From the NCBI GenBank assembly GCA_017619275.1, contig JAFZSR010000076.1:1-64000 (forward strand): a stretch of DNA of 64,000 nt, written 5' to 3'. The notes below the pieces were generated by a model. It searched no databases, was not told where the DNA came from, and saw only the letters and a program-made list of their open reading frames with translations. Below, one piece after another: positions 32,634 to 41,606 of this stretch. This stretch comes from Prevotella sp. (GTDB taxonomy: Bacteria; Bacteroidota; Bacteroidia; Bacteroidales; Bacteroidaceae). Position 1 is the first letter of the stretch; every line of letters begins with the position of its first letter. Position numbers and translations under genes: made by a program.

Positions 32634-33608
32634 ATGTATCAAGCAGAAGAATTGATGAAGAGCGTGAACGACGCTTTGGAGGCACGGAAATACGTGCGCC
32701 AACCTGCGTCGCTCTACGAGCCCGTGAGCTATGTGCTGGCCATGGGGGGCAAACGCATACGCCCCGTGTTGATGATGCTGGCCTACAATCTCTACAAGGA
32801 CCATCCCGAAAGTATTATATCTCAGGCACTGGCCTTAGAGACCTACCATAACTTCACGCTACTGCACGACGACTTGATGGACCGTGCCGAGAAGCGTCGA
32901 GGCCATGCCACGGTGCATATGCGTTGGAATGCCAACACCGCCATCCTGTCGGGCGACACCATGTTGCTCATGGCCTTCGAGCAGATGCAACAATGTGATG
33001 CCCGCCATCTGCCCAAGGTGATGGGCCTCTTCACCGAGACGGCTTTGCAAATCGACGAGGGACAGCAATACGACATCGACTTTGAGACGCGCAACGACGT
33101 AGCCGAGGAGGAATACATTGAGATGATTCGCCTAAAGACCAGCGTGCTCCTGGCCTGTTCCTTGAAGATGGGTGCCATCCTGGCCGATGCCTCCGATGCC
33201 GATGCTGAGCGGCTCTATCGCTTTGGCGAGTGCCTGGGATTGGCTTTCCAGCTACAAGATGACCTGCTCGACGTCTATGGTGATGAGGCGACCTTTGGCA
33301 AGGCCATAGGAGGCGACATCGTCACCAACAAGAAGACCTACATGCTCATCAACGCACTGGGCCTTGCCGATGAAAGGCAAAGCACCGAGCTTCAGCGATG
33401 GCTCGCCGCCACCGATTTCGACCGCCAAGAGAAGGTCCAAGCCCTCACAGCCATCTACAACGAGCTGGGCATCCGACAACTATGCGAAGAGAAGATCAAG
33501 CACTATTTCAACGAGGCTCAGCGCTTGTTGGAGCAGGTGAGTGTGGCCGACGAGCGCAAAGAACCCCTACGGCAATACGCTGCACAAATGATGAAACGCC
33601 AATATTGA
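32634..33608 (+). CDS. Trans-isoprenyl diphosphate synthase
   Basis: 324 residues. Both aspartate-rich motifs are present: LLHDDLMDRAEKRRG and LQDDLLDVYGD, with GGKRIRPVLMML near the start. Enzymes of this class extend isoprenyl diphosphates; in Bacteroidota the product usually supplies menaquinone side chains or geranylgeranyl/octaprenyl chains. Chain length cannot be read here. Same-strand cluster with tonB (31 bp upstream) and tatD (9 bp downstream). Confidence 0.93.
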   Translation: MYQAEELMKSVNDALEARKYVRQPASLYEPVSYVLAMGGKRIRPVLMMLAYNLYKDHPESIISQALALETYHNFTLLHDDLMDRAEKRRGHATVHMRWNANTAILSGDTMLLMAFEQMQQCDARHLPKVMGLFTETALQIDEGQQYDIDFETRNDVAEEEYIEMIRLKTSVLLACSLKMGAILADASDADAERLYRFGECLGLAFQLQDDLLDVYGDEATFGKAIGGDIVTNKKTYMLINALGLADERQSTELQRWLAATDFDRQEKVQALTAIYNELGIRQLCEEKIKHYFNEAQRLLEQVSVADERKEPLRQYAAQMMKRQY

Positions 33609-33617
33609 GCCAGCGCC

Positions 33618-34406
33618 ATGAGGTTCATCGACACACATGCACACCTTGACGGAGATGAGTTTGCCGCCGACCGCGACGACGTGATGCAACGGGCACGCTT
33701 GGCTGGTTGTAGCGCCATCTTGGTGCCTGCCATCGACCTTCCTACGTCGCGCGCCATCATCGAGCTCTGCCAGCAGCACCCTGCCTTCCTTCATGCCATG
33801 GTGGGGTTGCATCCTGAAGAGGTAAAAGTCGGGTGGAAGGACCAGCTTGACGGCATCCACCAACTGCTCGTCTCCCATGCTTCCCAGCTCGTCGCCATCG
33901 GTGAGGTGGGACTTGACTACTATTGGAGCCGCGAGTATGAGCACGAGCAACTGGAGGCTTTCGAACAACAGGTGCGATGGTCGGTGGAGACCCGTTTGCC
34001 CTTGATGATTCATTGCAGGAAGGCTCAGAACGAGATGGTACGGCTCTTGCGGGGCTACGAGAAGGAATTGCCGGGAGGCGTGTTTCATTGTTTCACCGGC
34101 AACGAGCACGAGGCCTTGGAATTGCTCCAATTCCCGCGCTTCGTACTGGGCATTGGTGGCGTGCTCACCTTCAAGAAAAGCCACTTGCCGCAGGTGCTCG
34201 CTTCGACGGTGCCCTTGGAGCGCATCGTGCTCGAGACCGATGCCCCCTATATGGCGCCTGTGCCCAAGCGTGGTCAGCGCAACGAGAGCGCATACATCAC
34301 CCACGTCATCGAGCGCTTGGCCCAAGCCTACGGAGTGGACGAAGACATGGTGGCCGACATCACCACGAACACCGCACAACGCCTCTTTGGATTGAAAAAC
34401 GAATAA
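33618..34406 (+). CDS. TatD-family metal-dependent hydrolase
   Basis: 262 residues. Metal-ligand motifs of the amidohydrolase-like barrel: DTHAHLDGDEF at 5, IGEVGLDYYW, MIHCRKAQ, FHCFTGNEHEA and ETDAPYMAPVPKRG. TatD enzymes are 3'-5' DNases or deoxyribonucleases; bacterial YcfH/YjjV paralogues have the same motifs, so the precise subfamily is open. Overlaps nothing; 9 bp after the prenyl synthase. Confidence 0.93.
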   Translation: MRFIDTHAHLDGDEFAADRDDVMQRARLAGCSAILVPAIDLPTSRAIIELCQQHPAFLHAMVGLHPEEVKVGWKDQLDGIHQLLVSHASQLVAIGEVGLDYYWSREYEHEQLEAFEQQVRWSVETRLPLMIHCRKAQNEMVRLLRGYEKELPGGVFHCFTGNEHEALELLQFPRFVLGIGGVLTFKKSHLPQVLASTVPLERIVLETDAPYMAPVPKRGQRNESAYITHVIERLAQAYGVDEDMVADITTNTAQRLFGLKNE

Positions 34407-34426
34407 ACTAAATACATTTATTTACT

Positions 34427-36013
34427 ATGAAGCTTAAAGATATACTAACCGGCAAACTGAATGTCGAAGAGTGGGAGAGCAAGGGCTATGAACTGCCCAA
34501 GTATGACATAGAGGCTGTGCGCCGCAAAACCCGCGAAGAGCCCACATGGGTGCACTTCGGCGGAGGCAACATCTTCCGTGCCTTCCCTGCCGCCATCTTG
34601 AACGATGCTTTGGACACGGGCCAATACGACCGTGGAGTAATCGTGGCCGAGACCTTCGACTTCGAAGTCATCGACAAGGCCTACGCCCCCTACGACAACT
34701 TGTCACTCCTCGTCAGCCTTCAGTCGTCGGGGACCATTGAGAAGAAGGTCATCGCCAGCGTGACCGAGGCCTTGAAGGCCGACCCCCAATTCGACGATTG
34801 GAAGCGACTGGTGGAAATCTTCCGTCAGCCCTCGTTGCAAATGATTTCGTTCACCATTACCGAGAAGGGTTATACCTGGAATGAAGCCGACCTCGCAAGA
34901 GGCTTGAAGCCCCTCTTTGCTATGGGTAAGGTGTGTGCTTTGTTGCTGGAGCGTTTCCAAGCAGGACAGCTCCCCCTGACGGTGCAATCGATGGACAACT
35001 GCTCGCACAATGGCGATAGGGTAAAGGCGGGCGTCTTTGCCTACGCCGAGCGCTGGGCGAAAGAGGGCTTGGTGCCCCAGGCTTTCCTCGACTATCTGAA
35101 CGACGAGACGAAGATTACCTTCCCCTGGTCGATGATTGACAAGATTACGCCCCGTCCGCATGAGAAGGTGAAGGAGTTGTTGGCCGCCGATGGCTATGAA
35201 GATAATAATTATATTGAGACCGAGAAGCACACGTTCACGGCTCCCTTCGTCAATGCCGAGGAGGTGCAGTATCTGGTCATCGAGGACAACTATACCAACG
35301 GACGTCCGCCGCTCCATCTGGGCGGTGCCCTTTACACTACCCGCGAGACAGTGGACAAGGTGGAGACGATGAAGGTCACCACCTGCCTCAACCCCCTGCA
35401 CACCGCCATGAGCATCTATGGCTGCATGCTGGGCTATACCCTTATCAGCGCCGAGATGGCCGATGCCGACCTGCGCCCCTTCGTCCAGAAACTGGGATAC
35501 ATCGAGGCCATGCCCGTGGTCACCGACCCTGGCGTGCTCAACCCCTACGAGTTCATCGGCGCCGTCATCAACCGCCGTTTGCCCAATCCCTTCATGCCCG
35601 ACGCTCCGCAGCGCATTGCCATGGATACCAGCCAGAAGCTGCCCATCCGCTTTGGTGAGACCATCAAGAAGTATATCAGGCGTGGTCTCGACATGGAGAA
35701 CCTGGTGCTCATCCCCCTCACGTTGGCCGGTTATGCCCGCTATCTGAAGGGCATCAAGGACGACGGCACCCCCTTTGAGCCTTCGCCCGACCCCATGCTC
35801 GCCGAGATGCAGGCCATCGTGGCTCCGCTCGAAGTCGGCAAGGCCGATCAGGACTATTCGTGCCTGCGTCAGCTCTATACCCGCAGCGATGTGTTCGGCC
35901 TCGACCTCTATGAGGCTGGCTTGGGCCCAAAGATTGAGGGCATGGTGCGCGAGCTGTTCGCTGGTCAGGGTGCCGTGCGTGCCACCTTGCACAAATATGT
36001 TGAAGCCAGATAA
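34427..36013 (+). CDS. Mannitol/fructuronate-type polyol dehydrogenase
   Basis: 528 residues, typical of the long-chain mannitol dehydrogenase family. The N-terminal NAD-binding part contains HFGGGNIFRAFPAAIL, the middle FTITEKGYTW, and the C-terminal part a helical domain with SMDNCSHNGDRV and KITPRPHEK. Members reduce fructuronate to mannonate (UxuB), tagaturonate or fructose to mannitol. No uronate genes lie nearby, so the substrate is left open. Starts 20 bp after tatD. Confidence 0.88.
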   Translation: MKLKDILTGKLNVEEWESKGYELPKYDIEAVRRKTREEPTWVHFGGGNIFRAFPAAILNDALDTGQYDRGVIVAETFDFEVIDKAYAPYDNLSLLVSLQSSGTIEKKVIASVTEALKADPQFDDWKRLVEIFRQPSLQMISFTITEKGYTWNEADLARGLKPLFAMGKVCALLLERFQAGQLPLTVQSMDNCSHNGDRVKAGVFAYAERWAKEGLVPQAFLDYLNDETKITFPWSMIDKITPRPHEKVKELLAADGYEDNNYIETEKHTFTAPFVNAEEVQYLVIEDNYTNGRPPLHLGGALYTTRETVDKVETMKVTTCLNPLHTAMSIYGCMLGYTLISAEMADADLRPFVQKLGYIEAMPVVTDPGVLNPYEFIGAVINRRLPNPFMPDAPQRIAMDTSQKLPIRFGETIKKYIRRGLDMENLVLIPLTLAGYARYLKGIKDDGTPFEPSPDPMLAEMQAIVAPLEVGKADQDYSCLRQLYTRSDVFGLDLYEAGLGPKIEGMVRELFAGQGAVRATLHKYVEAR

Positions 36014-36054
36014 CATGTTATAACAACACATTAACTTTTAAACAAACATCAATT

Positions 36055-37419
36055 ATGAAACAAAAGAAGTTTATCCTCCAGGAGAGTGAGATTCCAACCC
36101 AGTGGTACAACATCCAGGCCGACATGCCCAACAAGCCGCTGCCTCCCATCCATCCCGCCACGAAGCAACCGCTTGGCGTCGACGACTTGGCACACATCTT
36201 CCCACGCGAGTGCTGTGTGCAGGAACTTGACACCGAGCATGCCTTCATCGACATTCCCCAGGAGGTGCTCGAAAAGTATAAGTTCTACCGTTCCACGCCT
36301 TTGGTGCGCGCCTACTCCCTTGAAGAGGCACTGGGCACACCAGCCCACATCTATTTCAAGAATGAGTCGACCAATCCGCTTGGCTCTCACAAAATCAATT
36401 CGGCCCTGCCCCAATGCTACTATGCCAAGCAGGAGGGCACGACCAACGTGACCACTGAGACGGGTGCCGGCCAGTGGGGCATGGCGCTGAGCTATGCTGC
36501 CAAGCTCTACGGCTTGGAGTGTGCCGTCTATCAGGTGAAGATCACGATGCAACAGAAGCCCTACCGCTCGATAGCCATGCGCACCTTCGGCGCCGCCGTC
36601 ACCGGCTCGCCCTCGATGTCTACCCGTGCCGGTAAGGACATCATCACCCGCGACCCCATGCACTCCGGTTCGTTGGGCACAGCCATCAGCGAGGCCGTTG
36701 AACTGGCTACCACCACGCCCAACTGTAAGTACACGCTCGGCTCGGTGCTCAACCATGTGGCCCTGCACCAGAGCATCATCGGCCTAGAGGCCGAGAAGCA
36801 GATGGCCATGGCTGGCGAATATCCCGACATGGTGATTGCCTGCTTCGGCGGAGGCTCCAACTTTGGTGGCATCGCCTTCCCCTTCATGCGCCATAACCTG
36901 AAGGACGGCAAGACCACCGAGTTCATCGCTGCCGAGCCAGAGAGCTGTCCCAAGCTGACCCGCGGTAAGTTCCAGTACGACTTTGGCGACGAGGCTGGCT
37001 ACACCCCGTTGCTGCCTATGTTCACCCTGGGCCACCAGTTCAAGCCCTCGAACATCCATGCCGGTGGTCTGCGCTATCACGGTGCTGGTATGATTGTGAG
37101 CCAGCTCATTAAGGACGGTCTGATGCACGGCGTCGACATCCCCCAGTTGGAGAGCTTCGAGGCCGGCATGCTCTTCGCCCGCACCGAGGGCATCATCCCC
37201 GCTCCCGAGAGCTGCCACGCCATTGCTGCCACCATTCGCGAGGCCAACAAGTGCAAGGAAACCGGCGAGGAGAAGGTCATCCTCTTCAACCTCTCGGGCC
37301 ACGGTCTCATCGACATGCCCAGCTACGACCAGTATATCAACGGCGACCTGCAGAACTACTCCGTCAGCGATGAGCAGATAGCCAAGAACGTAAGCGAACT
37401 GGAGCAGATCATCAAATAA
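36055..37419 (+). CDS. trpB: TrpB2-type tryptophan synthase beta chain
   Basis: 454 residues, longer than classical TrpB and of the TrpB2 type: N-terminal extension with EIPTQWYNI, then NESTNPLGSHKINSA with the PLP lysine K113, TETGAGQWGMAL, and FGGGSNFGG for phosphate binding. It condenses indole and serine to tryptophan. No trpA or other trp gene is adjacent, as usual for TrpB2, which is thought to salvage indole or work apart from TrpA. Followed 3 bp later by mtaB. Confidence 0.93.
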   Translation: MKQKKFILQESEIPTQWYNIQADMPNKPLPPIHPATKQPLGVDDLAHIFPRECCVQELDTEHAFIDIPQEVLEKYKFYRSTPLVRAYSLEEALGTPAHIYFKNESTNPLGSHKINSALPQCYYAKQEGTTNVTTETGAGQWGMALSYAAKLYGLECAVYQVKITMQQKPYRSIAMRTFGAAVTGSPSMSTRAGKDIITRDPMHSGSLGTAISEAVELATTTPNCKYTLGSVLNHVALHQSIIGLEAEKQMAMAGEYPDMVIACFGGGSNFGGIAFPFMRHNLKDGKTTEFIAAEPESCPKLTRGKFQYDFGDEAGYTPLLPMFTLGHQFKPSNIHAGGLRYHGAGMIVSQLIKDGLMHGVDIPQLESFEAGMLFARTEGIIPAPESCHAIAATIREANKCKETGEEKVILFNLSGHGLIDMPSYDQYINGDLQNYSVSDEQIAKNVSELEQIIK

Positions 37420-37422
37420 ATA

Positions 37423-38784
37423 GTGGATACATCCATCTTTCAGGGCAAGACGGCGGCTTACTTCACCTTGGGGTGCAAGCTTAACTTCTCCGAGACATCC
37501 ACCTTCGGGCGTTTGTTGCAGGAGTTGGGCGTGCGCACGGCCGAAAAGGGTGAGCAAGCCGACATCTGCCTTGTCAACACCTGCACCGTCACCGAGATGG
37601 CCTCGCGCAAATGTCGCCAGGCCATCCATCGGTTGGTGCGCCAACATCCCAATGCTTTTGTGGTCGTCACCGGATGCTATGCCCAGCTGGAACCCCAGGC
37701 GGTGAGCCACATCGAGGGCGTCGACCTGGTCTTAGGGAGCAACGAGAAGGCTCGGCTGGTGCAATTCCTGGCCGAGGAGTGGGGTAGGGACGTCGCATGC
37801 CCCGCGCCCTATTACACACAGAAGACGAAGGACATCACCTCCTTTGCGCCCAGTTGCTCGCGAGGCAACCGCACGCGCTATTTCCTGAAGGTGCAAGACG
37901 GCTGCGACTATTTCTGCACCTATTGCGCCATCCCCTACGCCCGTGGCTTCAGCCGCAATCCTACTATCGCCTCGTTGGTAGAGCAGGCTCGCCAGGCGGC
38001 CGACGAAGGAGGAAAGGAGATTGTGCTCACCGGCGTGAACATTGGCGACTTCGGCAAGACCACCGGCGAACACTTCATCGACCTGGTGAAGGCGCTTGAC
38101 GAGGTGGAAGGCATCAGCCGCTATCGCATCAGTAGCCTTGAACCCGATTTGCTCTCAGATGAGTTGATCGATTTCTGCGCCCATAGCCGGGCCTTCATGC
38201 CCCACTTTCACATCCCCCTCCAGAGCGGGAGCGACGAGGTGTTGCGCCTAATGCACCGCCACTATGATAGCCGTCTTTTCGTAGAGAAGATTCAGCATAT
38301 TAAGCAAGCCATGCCGCATGCTTTCATCGGTGTTGACGTGATGGTGGGGTGTCGTGGAGAGACTCCCGAATGCTTCGAGCAGACCTTTAGCTTACTCCAA
38401 CAACTACCTGTCAGCCAGTTGCATGTATTCCCATATAGCGAGCGCCCTGGAACCGCTGCACTACGCATTCCCTACGTGGTAAGCGAGGAAGAGAAGAAAC
38501 GCCGAAGCAAGCTCCTCCTCGACCTCTCCTACCAGAAGACCGAGGCTTTCTATGCCCAGCATATTGGCCAACAAGCCGAGGTGCTGATGGAGAAAGCGAC
38601 CCGAGGACGTGCCATGCATGGCTTCACCCGCAACTATGTCCGCGTGGAATTGCCCCCGCAGCTGGCCAGTCCCGAACTCGACAATCAGATTGTCGCCGTC
38701 AGGCTTCTTGAACCCCCGAAGTTAGGTGGACGGGCGTCTCAGGCCGATACGGAACCGAGAGCCTTGCGTTGTGAATTGATATAA
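37423..38784 (+). CDS. mtaB: tRNA t6A37 methylthiotransferase MtaB
   Basis: 453 residues, starting at GTG 37423, only 3 bp after trpB; no ATG fits better. The UPF0004 domain has cysteines in FTLGCKLNFSET, VNTCTVTEMASRKC and TGCYAQ; the radical-SAM motif CDYFCTYC follows near 163; a TRAM-like end lies past 390. It adds a methylthio group to t6A at position 37 of tRNAs reading ANN codons. VLTGVNIGDFG and PLQSGSDEVLRLMHR are conserved in this subfamily and distinguish it from MiaB and RimO. Confidence 0.95.
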   Translation: MDTSIFQGKTAAYFTLGCKLNFSETSTFGRLLQELGVRTAEKGEQADICLVNTCTVTEMASRKCRQAIHRLVRQHPNAFVVVTGCYAQLEPQAVSHIEGVDLVLGSNEKARLVQFLAEEWGRDVACPAPYYTQKTKDITSFAPSCSRGNRTRYFLKVQDGCDYFCTYCAIPYARGFSRNPTIASLVEQARQAADEGGKEIVLTGVNIGDFGKTTGEHFIDLVKALDEVEGISRYRISSLEPDLLSDELIDFCAHSRAFMPHFHIPLQSGSDEVLRLMHRHYDSRLFVEKIQHIKQAMPHAFIGVDVMVGCRGETPECFEQTFSLLQQLPVSQLHVFPYSERPGTAALRIPYVVSEEEKKRRSKLLLDLSYQKTEAFYAQHIGQQAEVLMEKATRGRAMHGFTRNYVRVELPPQLASPELDNQIVAVRLLEPPKLGGRASQADTEPRALRCELI

Positions 38785-38795
38785 AATGATTTTGG

Positions 38796-38890
38796 GTCGT
38801 TTGGGGAGTTGGTCGTTTAGTCGTTTAGGGAAGGCACATACGACGGTGGTAACATCTCCAAACGACTAAACGATGAAACAACCAAACGAC
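38796..38890. repeat. 95-bp inverted-repeat element
   Basis: Ends GTCGTTTGG and CCAAACGAC are inverted; arms contain further copies of GTCGTTTAG. Left arm and reverse-complemented right arm agree at roughly three quarters of 36 positions. It fills the gap between mtaB and the GT2 gene. Non-coding. Confidence 0.7.
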
Positions 38891-38900
38891 TAAGATAGTA

Positions 38901-39980
38901 ATGAATTCAGCATCTAGTTCAAAGCCCCAGCTTGCCATCGTCATCCTCAACTGGAACGGCTCGACCATGCTCAGCCGCTATCTGCCCAGTGTGCTTCGCG
39001 ATTCACAAGGCGAAGCCACCGTCTACGTGGCCGACAATGCCTCGACCGACGATAGCGTGCCGATGTTGCGCCAACAATTCCCCCAGGTGCAACTCATCCT
39101 CCTCGACCGCAACTGGGGCTTTGCCGAGGGCTACAATCGCGCCCTGGCCACGATTGATGCCGAATACTATCTGCTCCTCAATAGCGACATTGAGACCACT
39201 CCTGGATGGCTCACACCCATGCTCAGTTTCATGGAGGCCCATCGCGACGTGGCCGTGTGCCAACCCAAGCTTCGCTCCATGGCCCATCGCGACCAGTTTG
39301 AATATGCCGGTGCCAGTGGCGGCTTCATCGACCGTCTGGGCTATCCATATTGCCGTGGAAGGGTGTTCAACACCGTGGAGCAGGACAACGGACAATACGA
39401 CAACCCCGCCGAAGTGCATTGGGCCACGGGAGCAGCCCTCATGGTGCGTGCCAGCGTCTATCGCCAAGTAGGGGGGCTTGATGCGCGTTTCTTTGCCCAT
39501 CAGGAAGAAATCGACATGTGCTGGCGCATACGTCTGCTCGGCCATAAGATTTATTGTCTGCCCAGTAGCGTCGTCTATCATGTGGGAGGCGGCACCTTGC
39601 CCAAAGCCAATCCCATGAAGACCTTCCTCAACTTCCGCAACAACCTGACTATGCTCTATAAATGTCTGCCCGACGAGGAATTGAAGCCCGTGATGCGCCG
39701 TCGCTGGTGGCTCGACTATTTAGCGGCCTCACAGATGCTATTGCTCAATTTCAACTGGGGTGACTTCCGCGCCGTATGGCGGGCCCGTCGCGCATTCAAA
39801 CAATGGAAGAACGATTTCGAAGCCGACCGAAAAGCCATCCAAGAGGCCGTTTTTGACGCCAACCACGCCAAACCCGCTCCTTTTTCTTTGCTTTGGCAAT
39901 ACTATATCAAGCGTCACAAGCGTTATACCGACCTGCCAGCAAGTCTACCAGACACACCATCCTCTACCGCTGATCGCTGA
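38901..39980 (+). CDS. Family 2 glycosyltransferase
   Basis: 359 residues. GT-A fold motifs: IVILNWNGSTMLSRYLPSVL at the start, VADNASTDDSV, LLLNSDIETTPGW (NSD replaces DXD) and HQEEIDMCWRIRLLGHK, as in rhamnosyl- or dTDP-sugar transferases such as WbbL. Acts on the cytoplasmic face on a lipid-linked or protein acceptor; no polysaccharide cluster surrounds it, so the acceptor is unknown. No signal peptide or transmembrane helix. Confidence 0.9.
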   Translation: MNSASSSKPQLAIVILNWNGSTMLSRYLPSVLRDSQGEATVYVADNASTDDSVPMLRQQFPQVQLILLDRNWGFAEGYNRALATIDAEYYLLLNSDIETTPGWLTPMLSFMEAHRDVAVCQPKLRSMAHRDQFEYAGASGGFIDRLGYPYCRGRVFNTVEQDNGQYDNPAEVHWATGAALMVRASVYRQVGGLDARFFAHQEEIDMCWRIRLLGHKIYCLPSSVVYHVGGGTLPKANPMKTFLNFRNNLTMLYKCLPDEELKPVMRRRWWLDYLAASQMLLLNFNWGDFRAVWRARRAFKQWKNDFEADRKAIQEAVFDANHAKPAPFSLLWQYYIKRHKRYTDLPASLPDTPSSTADR

Positions 39981-40076
39981 TAATTAGCATTTTAGAGTGT
40001 GGTAAAAATTTATTAGACTTTTTTTATCCAAGACGCCATAACGTACTAAGTAACTGCTACTTCTCTAAATTGCGAC

Positions 40077-40155
40077 GTGAAATACATGTTTCATGTCGTG
40101 AAATATATGTTTCATGCTTTGAGATACATATTTCATGCCTTGAAACAGAGATTCG
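40077..40155. repeat. Array of 21-bp tandem repeats with palindromic core
   Basis: Three full units at 40077-40097, 40098-40118 and 40119-40139, plus a partial fourth. Typical unit core is GAAATACATGTTTC, nearly self-complementary. It lies in the 448-bp gap between the GT2 gene and the RsbW-like gene, upstream of the latter's promoter. Aside from it and the promoter I see only AT-rich sequence. No spacers, so not CRISPR. Confidence 0.75.
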
Positions 40156-40342
40156 TTGTGGCAGAATTACCATTTGGTTGCACGTAAAAACCCGAAAAGC
40201 GATGGGGATACCGACAAAAACGACGGCAACGAAATGGCGAGTGCCCCCACCGAACCTGCGAAAGTAGTTTCTTTTCACGGCTGATGCAGAAAGTGAAAGA
40301 AAAAAAGGGGCGTTGATTGATGGCGGTTTTGTTTTTTTTTCG

Positions 40343-40350
40343 TATCTTTG
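40343..40350 (+). promoter_or_regulatory. -7 box of the RsbW-like/STAS operon
   Basis: TATCTTTG followed by CACC, about 80 bp before the RsbW-like start. No well-spaced -33 box. Confidence 0.65.
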
Positions 40351-40428
40351 CACCTGAATTGAAAAAATGCGAGTATTGGATAGACTTGCCTGGTGCATGA
40401 TGAAAAAGTAGTCGCCAAACAGAAAGAA

Positions 40429-40842
40429 ATGGAAATGAAAAAAATGATTAGCATTGTCAACCGCGTGGAAGAACTGGAGCGCGTGACGCGCTTCGTTGAG
40501 GACATCTGCGACGAGTTGAACCTCGACATGGAGCTTCAGATGAATCTCAACCTGGCTATGGAAGAGATGGTGTCGAACATCATCTTCTACGCCTATCCCG
40601 AAGGTACGGAGGCCAACATCGACATCTCGGCCACATCCGATGGCAGAGAGATCACCTTTGTCATCAGCGACCAAGGGCAGGAGTTCGACCCCACCAAGGT
40701 CGACGAAGCCGACGTGAACGTGAACCCAGCAGAGCGCTCGTTGGGGGGCATGGGCATCTTCATCGTGAAGAACATCATGAACCAGGTGACCTATCAGCGA
40801 CTGGAAGGCAAGAACCTGCTCACCATGAAAAAAGAAATTTGA
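40429..40842 (+). CDS. RsbW/SpoIIAB-like anti-sigma kinase (HATPase)
   Basis: 137 residues from the ATG at 40429; a GTG at 40393 would add 12. The HATPase_c fold is clear: N-box NLAMEEMVSNIIFYAYPEG, G1 ISDQGQEFDP and G2 SLGGMGIFIVKNIM. In partner switching such a kinase phosphorylates an STAS protein and binds a sigma factor or other target. The STAS gene follows 42 bp later. No SigB/SigF-type sigma gene is nearby, so the output is unknown. Confidence 0.88.
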   Translation: MEMKKMISIVNRVEELERVTRFVEDICDELNLDMELQMNLNLAMEEMVSNIIFYAYPEGTEANIDISATSDGREITFVISDQGQEFDPTKVDEADVNVNPAERSLGGMGIFIVKNIMNQVTYQRLEGKNLLTMKKEI

Positions 40843-40884
40843 CCTTTGAAACATAACGCAAATAATCCTAAATCGTAGATAAAA

Positions 40885-41193
40885 ATGACCGAAATTATAA
40901 AGCAGGATGGTAAAACCATCATCAAAACCGACAAGCGCATCGACACCATGAATGCAGCCCAGTTTGAAAAGGACATAGAACCGGCCCTTCAGGATGCAAC
41001 CTTAGATATAGAGATGGATTGCAACGAACTGAACTACATGGCCAGCTCGGGACTGCGAATCATCCAGAAAACCATGCGCACGGTAATGATGAAAAAGGGG
41101 AAGTTCAAACTTACCAACGTGAGCCCCGAAATCTACAAGGTTTTGGCCATGACGGGATTTACCAAGTTCATGACCGTGGAGCAGAAAGCATGA
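40885..41193 (+). CDS. STAS-domain anti-anti-sigma-type protein
   Basis: 102 residues, single STAS domain (SpoIIAA/RsbV-like). The phospho-acceptor region is YMASSGLRII with S54/S55; the N-terminal strand has KTDKRIDTMNAAQFEKDI. It would be the substrate of the upstream kinase. Its stop overlaps the start of the next frame (ATGA at 41190-41193), so a third partner is translationally coupled. Confidence 0.9.
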   Translation: MTEIIKQDGKTIIKTDKRIDTMNAAQFEKDIEPALQDATLDIEMDCNELNYMASSGLRIIQKTMRTVMMKKGKFKLTNVSPEIYKVLAMTGFTKFMTVEQKA

Positions 41194-41459
41194 TACCCGA
41201 AGACCAGCTCATTGCCGACTTTCGTCAGTTACAAGAAGAGCATGAGTGCCTGAAAGCCGATTATGAACACCTACGCCAAATGTTCGACGACATGGGGCAG
41301 GGCTACGAAGAGGCGCTGAACCTTTACGACAAGGCAATGGAGTCGGGTCGAATGAAAACCGAATTCATTCGGCAGATCTCCCAGGAGATACGCACACCGC
41401 TCAACATCCTCAGTGGGTTTACCCAGGTTCTCACCACCCCAGGGCTATCCGTTTGTTAA
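41190..41459 (+). pseudogene. Truncated sensor-kinase remnant (HisKA fragment, Gln in place of His)
   Basis: 89 residues. A coiled coil (about 8-55) leads into FIRQISQEIRTPLNILSGFTQVL, which aligns with the HisKA H-box. The usual histidine (SHEIRTP) is replaced by glutamine. The frame stops right after the first helix, and the 147 bp before malQ cannot hold the missing dimerisation helix, ATPase domain or receiver. I read it as the 5' remnant of a lost histidine kinase or phosphatase gene in the RsbW-STAS operon. A short functional protein is possible but less likely. Confidence 0.65.
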
Positions 41460-41500
41460 TACAATAGTTATTTGTTACGCAGAAAGTAATTTGTAGGGTA

Positions 41501-41522
41501 GGGGTGCAATCGTTTGCGCCCC
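41501..41522. repeat. REP-like hairpin at the truncation point
   Basis: GGGGTGCAA pairs with TTGCGCCCC (one T-G pair) around TCGT. It lies 42 bp after the stop of the truncated kinase. It could be a terminator or a mobile REP element linked to the deletion; no T-run follows, which favours a REP. Confidence 0.6.
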
Positions 41523-41573
41523 ATTATCGTGTGTTTCATGCCGATAAAAGAATGCCAGCTTTAAAAAAATCAT

Positions 41574-41581
41574 TACTTTTG
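41574..41581 (+). promoter_or_regulatory. -7 box of malQ
   Basis: TACTTTTG, about 25 bp upstream of the malQ start. Confidence 0.55.
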
Positions 41582-41606
41582 CGAAAACTAATAACTACAC
41601 ACTATC

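Noticed and set aside
34703-36031. 442-residue open frame antisense to the polyol dehydrogenase
   Set aside because: Shadow of a clearly recognised gene.
40077-40155. Possible CRISPR array
   Set aside because: Repeat units are directly adjacent with no spacers, and there are no cas genes.
40057-40854. 265-residue minus-strand frame over the RsbW-like gene
   Set aside because: Antisense shadow which also runs through the 21-bp array and promoter.
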